A stretch of DNA of 14,610 nt from Candidatus Pacearchaeota archaeon (lineage in GTDB: Archaea > Nanobdellota > Nanobdellia > Pacearchaeales > GW2011-AR1): NCBI GenBank assembly GCA_017609695.1, contig JAFCDM010000008.1, positions 1-14,610 on the forward strand, given 5' to 3'. Under the pieces are notes generated by a model that was not told the DNA's origin, did no database searches, and worked only from the letters and a program-made list of their open reading frames with translations. Made by a program: the position numbers and the translations under genes. Positions 14,201-14,610 of this stretch are shown in pieces (positions within the stretch are counted from its first letter, which is position 1; every line of letters starts with the position of its first letter).

Positions 14201-14423
14201 TATCTTTTACACCAACACTCCCATCTTTATTTAAACTAATCTCAATTAAACTACAATATCCTGCTAAACACTCATCAATAGAATTATCAACAACCTCATA
14301 AACTAAATGATGAAGCCCAGGCTTACCAGTATCTCCAATATACATTGCAGGCCTTCTCCTGACTGCTTCAAGCCCTTCTAAAACCTTTATCTGCTCTGCC
14401 CCATAACTTTTCTTTGTATCCAT
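11238..14423 (-). CDS. gyrB: DNA gyrase subunit B with in-frame intein
   Basis: This is the ATPase and TOPRIM subunit of DNA gyrase. The precursor is 1061 aa; removing the intein (430-861) leaves 629 aa, normal for GyrB. The GHKL ATPase motifs are present: EVVDNSIDE (43-51), DNGRGIPVD (74-82), GGLHGVG (114-120) and the QTKTKLG loop (334-340). The TOPRIM domain shows EGDSAAG (423-429) directly before the intein and TDADVDGQH (927-935) after it, with D928, D930 and D932 as metal ligands. PLYRI and QRFKGLGEMNP follow, and the C-terminus has the family's NANIAEVDI. GyrB pairs with GyrA from the end of the same operon. No clear Shine-Dalgarno precedes the ATG. AT-rich boxes around 14434-14450 may be the promoter, and a strong inverted repeat lies further upstream. 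Confidence 0.97.
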   Translation of the reverse strand: MDTKKSYGAEQIKVLEGLEAVRRRPAMYIGDTGKPGLHHLVYEVVDNSIDECLAGYCSLIEISLNKDGSVGVKDNGRGIPVDKHPRYNKSAMEIVLTKLHAGGKFEKQAYQISGGLHGVGVSCVNALSKKLIATVKRDGKIYRQEYSIGNPKHSIKVVGKCGKQESGTEIIFYPDDSIFSVIDFDFNVLRKRIQEIAFLNPNAKIILKDERNGKKEIFHYEGGLVEFVKHINKSKSVIHKPIYFKRSMDHCEVEVSMQYTESYNESIFGFVNTINTTEGGTHIAGFKTALTRAINDYVKKKNIIKNGSLSGDDVREGLTAIVNIKIREPQFEGQTKTKLGNSEVKGYVDSVVNLALVEFLEQNPPIANKIAQKASAAHKARDAAKKARDLVRRKSIAGFSGLPGKLADCSSKKFEKTELYLVEGDSAAGCFSGDTQVALVDGRNLSFESLVKEDKIGKKNFCYTIKRDGSVGIAKIESPRITKRNVEVIKIILDNNQEIICTSNHKFMLRDGTYKEAQDLTNQDSLMPLNRKISKMGGRITIKGYEMVWDNKKKMWIFTHLLADKYNLENEIYEEKQGSHKHHIDFNKLNNNPENIIRMTKEGHMIFHTQHLEKVLHREDVKEKARQAHKTKEYREKIRKWRNQPEVKQMFSKISKRLMQNPGYKKNLMKNYMKFYNSNEEYRNANNKRLLEAQKKYWADSKNRKKASEKIKRFFLENPDAKEYLSGLAKEQWKDEALIIWRRQKTSEQWTPEFREKRKKSYNKTYYEKTIKLMKQVFERFGSLDSFRDIRIENNDKSILSINTFCDRFFNNDSELMLEAVKNYNHKIKRIIRLSEKIDVYDLEVQNTHNFALASGVFVHNSSKMARNKEFQAILPLKGKILNVEKAAPTKTLSSEEIINLITALGTGIKENFNLEKLRYSKVIIMTDADVDGQHIMTLLLTFFFRYVPELIENGNIYVAVSPLYRIRKGKDIYVYSDVELKKVLAKLGGKADVQRFKGLGEMNPSQLWDTTMNPKTRILKRVAIEDAVLADETFSMLMGDLVGPRRKFIETNANIAEVDI
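11246..11252 (-). promoter_or_regulatory. Shine-Dalgarno of the DUF1284 gene within the gyrB end
   Basis: GAGGTGG lies 4 nt before the first and 7 nt before the second of two adjacent ATG codons. The 7-nt spacing favours the second ATG (11238) as the main start. Confidence 0.5.
11841..13136 (-). mobile_element. GyrB intein, 432 aa, with HNH homing endonuclease
   Basis: The insertion begins with Cys430 (CFSGDTQVALVDGR), has TSNH at 502-505, DVYDLEV and HNFALASG near its end, and closes with FVHN at 858-861 before Ser862. These are the complete class 1 splicing residues. The joined exteins read EGDSAAG and SSKMARNKEFQAILPLKG, the first TOPRIM motif. The sequence closely resembles the Synechocystis GyrB intein, which I recall as sharing the site, the opening CFSGDT, HKFMLRDG and the closing HNFALASGVFVHN, with a similar total length. 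Residues 580-608 carry the HNH signature HHIDFNKLNNNPENI plus histidines 604 and 608. Residues about 616-765 form a long basic helical array with landmarks mostly 17 residues apart (W641, L658, F675, W698, F715, W733, W750), often followed four residues later by Pro, and probably bind the target DNA. Confidence 0.96.
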
Positions 14424-14520
14424 TTTCTATCAATTTTAAATAGTTTTAACTAATCCCTCTTAATTTTTTATTAAATATTCTCGTAGAAATTTCCTCTACT
14501 TATCTAACTTAAAACACTTT

Positions 14521-14560
14521 CCTTTAAAAACCTTTCTACCCAAATTTAAGGTTTTTAAGG
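14521..14560. repeat. 14-bp inverted repeat upstream of gyrB
   Basis: CCTTTAAAAACCTT (14521-14534) pairs with AAGGTTTTTAAGG (14548-14560), with one missing base, around a 13-nt loop. It is about 100 bp before gyrB. It could be an operator, the end signal of a gene beyond the window, or a divergent promoter. The rest of 14424-14610 is AT-rich with no gene visible. Confidence 0.6.
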
Positions 14561-14610
14561 CTTAAAAGCAAAGAATTAAGAAAAAACAAGATTATAATAG
14601 AATATAAAAA

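Noticed and set aside
1..14610. CRISPR array, insertion sequence or tRNA
   Set aside because: No regularly spaced repeats, no transposase outside the inteins, and no cloverleaf signals were seen.

Overview
The window is AT-rich archaeal chromosome. The lineage call rests on a diphthamide synthase (Dph2) start, translation factor aIF5B, ribosomal protein S6e and the gamma subunit of aIF2, all archaeal/eukaryotic-type proteins. Short intergenic gaps, compact and partly reduced proteins, and several TATA boxes about 25 bp ahead of an ATG (leaderless mRNA style) suggest a small-genome archaeon. A DPANN lineage such as Woesearchaeales or Pacearchaeales is my best guess, from gene content and composition only.

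Layout. Positions 1-1035 (minus strand) hold the start of dph2, cut by the window edge, and two small unknown genes that may be distant paralogues. A compact divergent promoter with one palindromic TATA box separates them from infB (aIF5B, plus strand). Next come rps6e (S6e with a long K/E-rich tail) and the aIF2 gamma gene, which appears to lack its zinc knuckle. Between rps6e and aIF2 gamma lies a ~490 bp segment holding a frameshifted minus-strand gene, bracketed by two ~52 bp near-identical direct repeats. After aIF2 gamma come a UUCG-capped hairpin plus T-tract, a NYN-domain nuclease gene, an inverted-repeat-rich gap, and a Cys-rich/coiled-coil unknown gene whose 3' end overlaps gyrA.

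Positions 6511-14423 (minus strand) look like one gyrase operon: gyrB, a DUF1284 gene (ATGA overlap), an unknown 160-aa gene, a possible 35-aa ORF, then gyrA. Both gyrase subunits are interrupted in frame by large inteins (432 aa in GyrB, 392 aa in GyrA). The two inteins are close relatives of each other, and each carries an HNH homing endonuclease followed by helical repeats. DNA gyrase in this organism would therefore require two protein-splicing events. The GyrB intein is at the same site as, and strongly resembles, the Synechocystis GyrB intein. The GyrA intein sits at GNFG/S, 12 residues before the site used by mycobacterial GyrA inteins.

The least explained stretch is 10261-10327, just before gyrA. 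It is about 50% G+C in an otherwise very AT-rich window, can form nested and mutually exclusive helices including a possible pseudoknot, and lies inside a 35-aa ORF with a textbook Shine-Dalgarno sequence. It could be a structured regulatory RNA, a small protein gene, or both. I found no tRNA, rRNA or CRISPR array.
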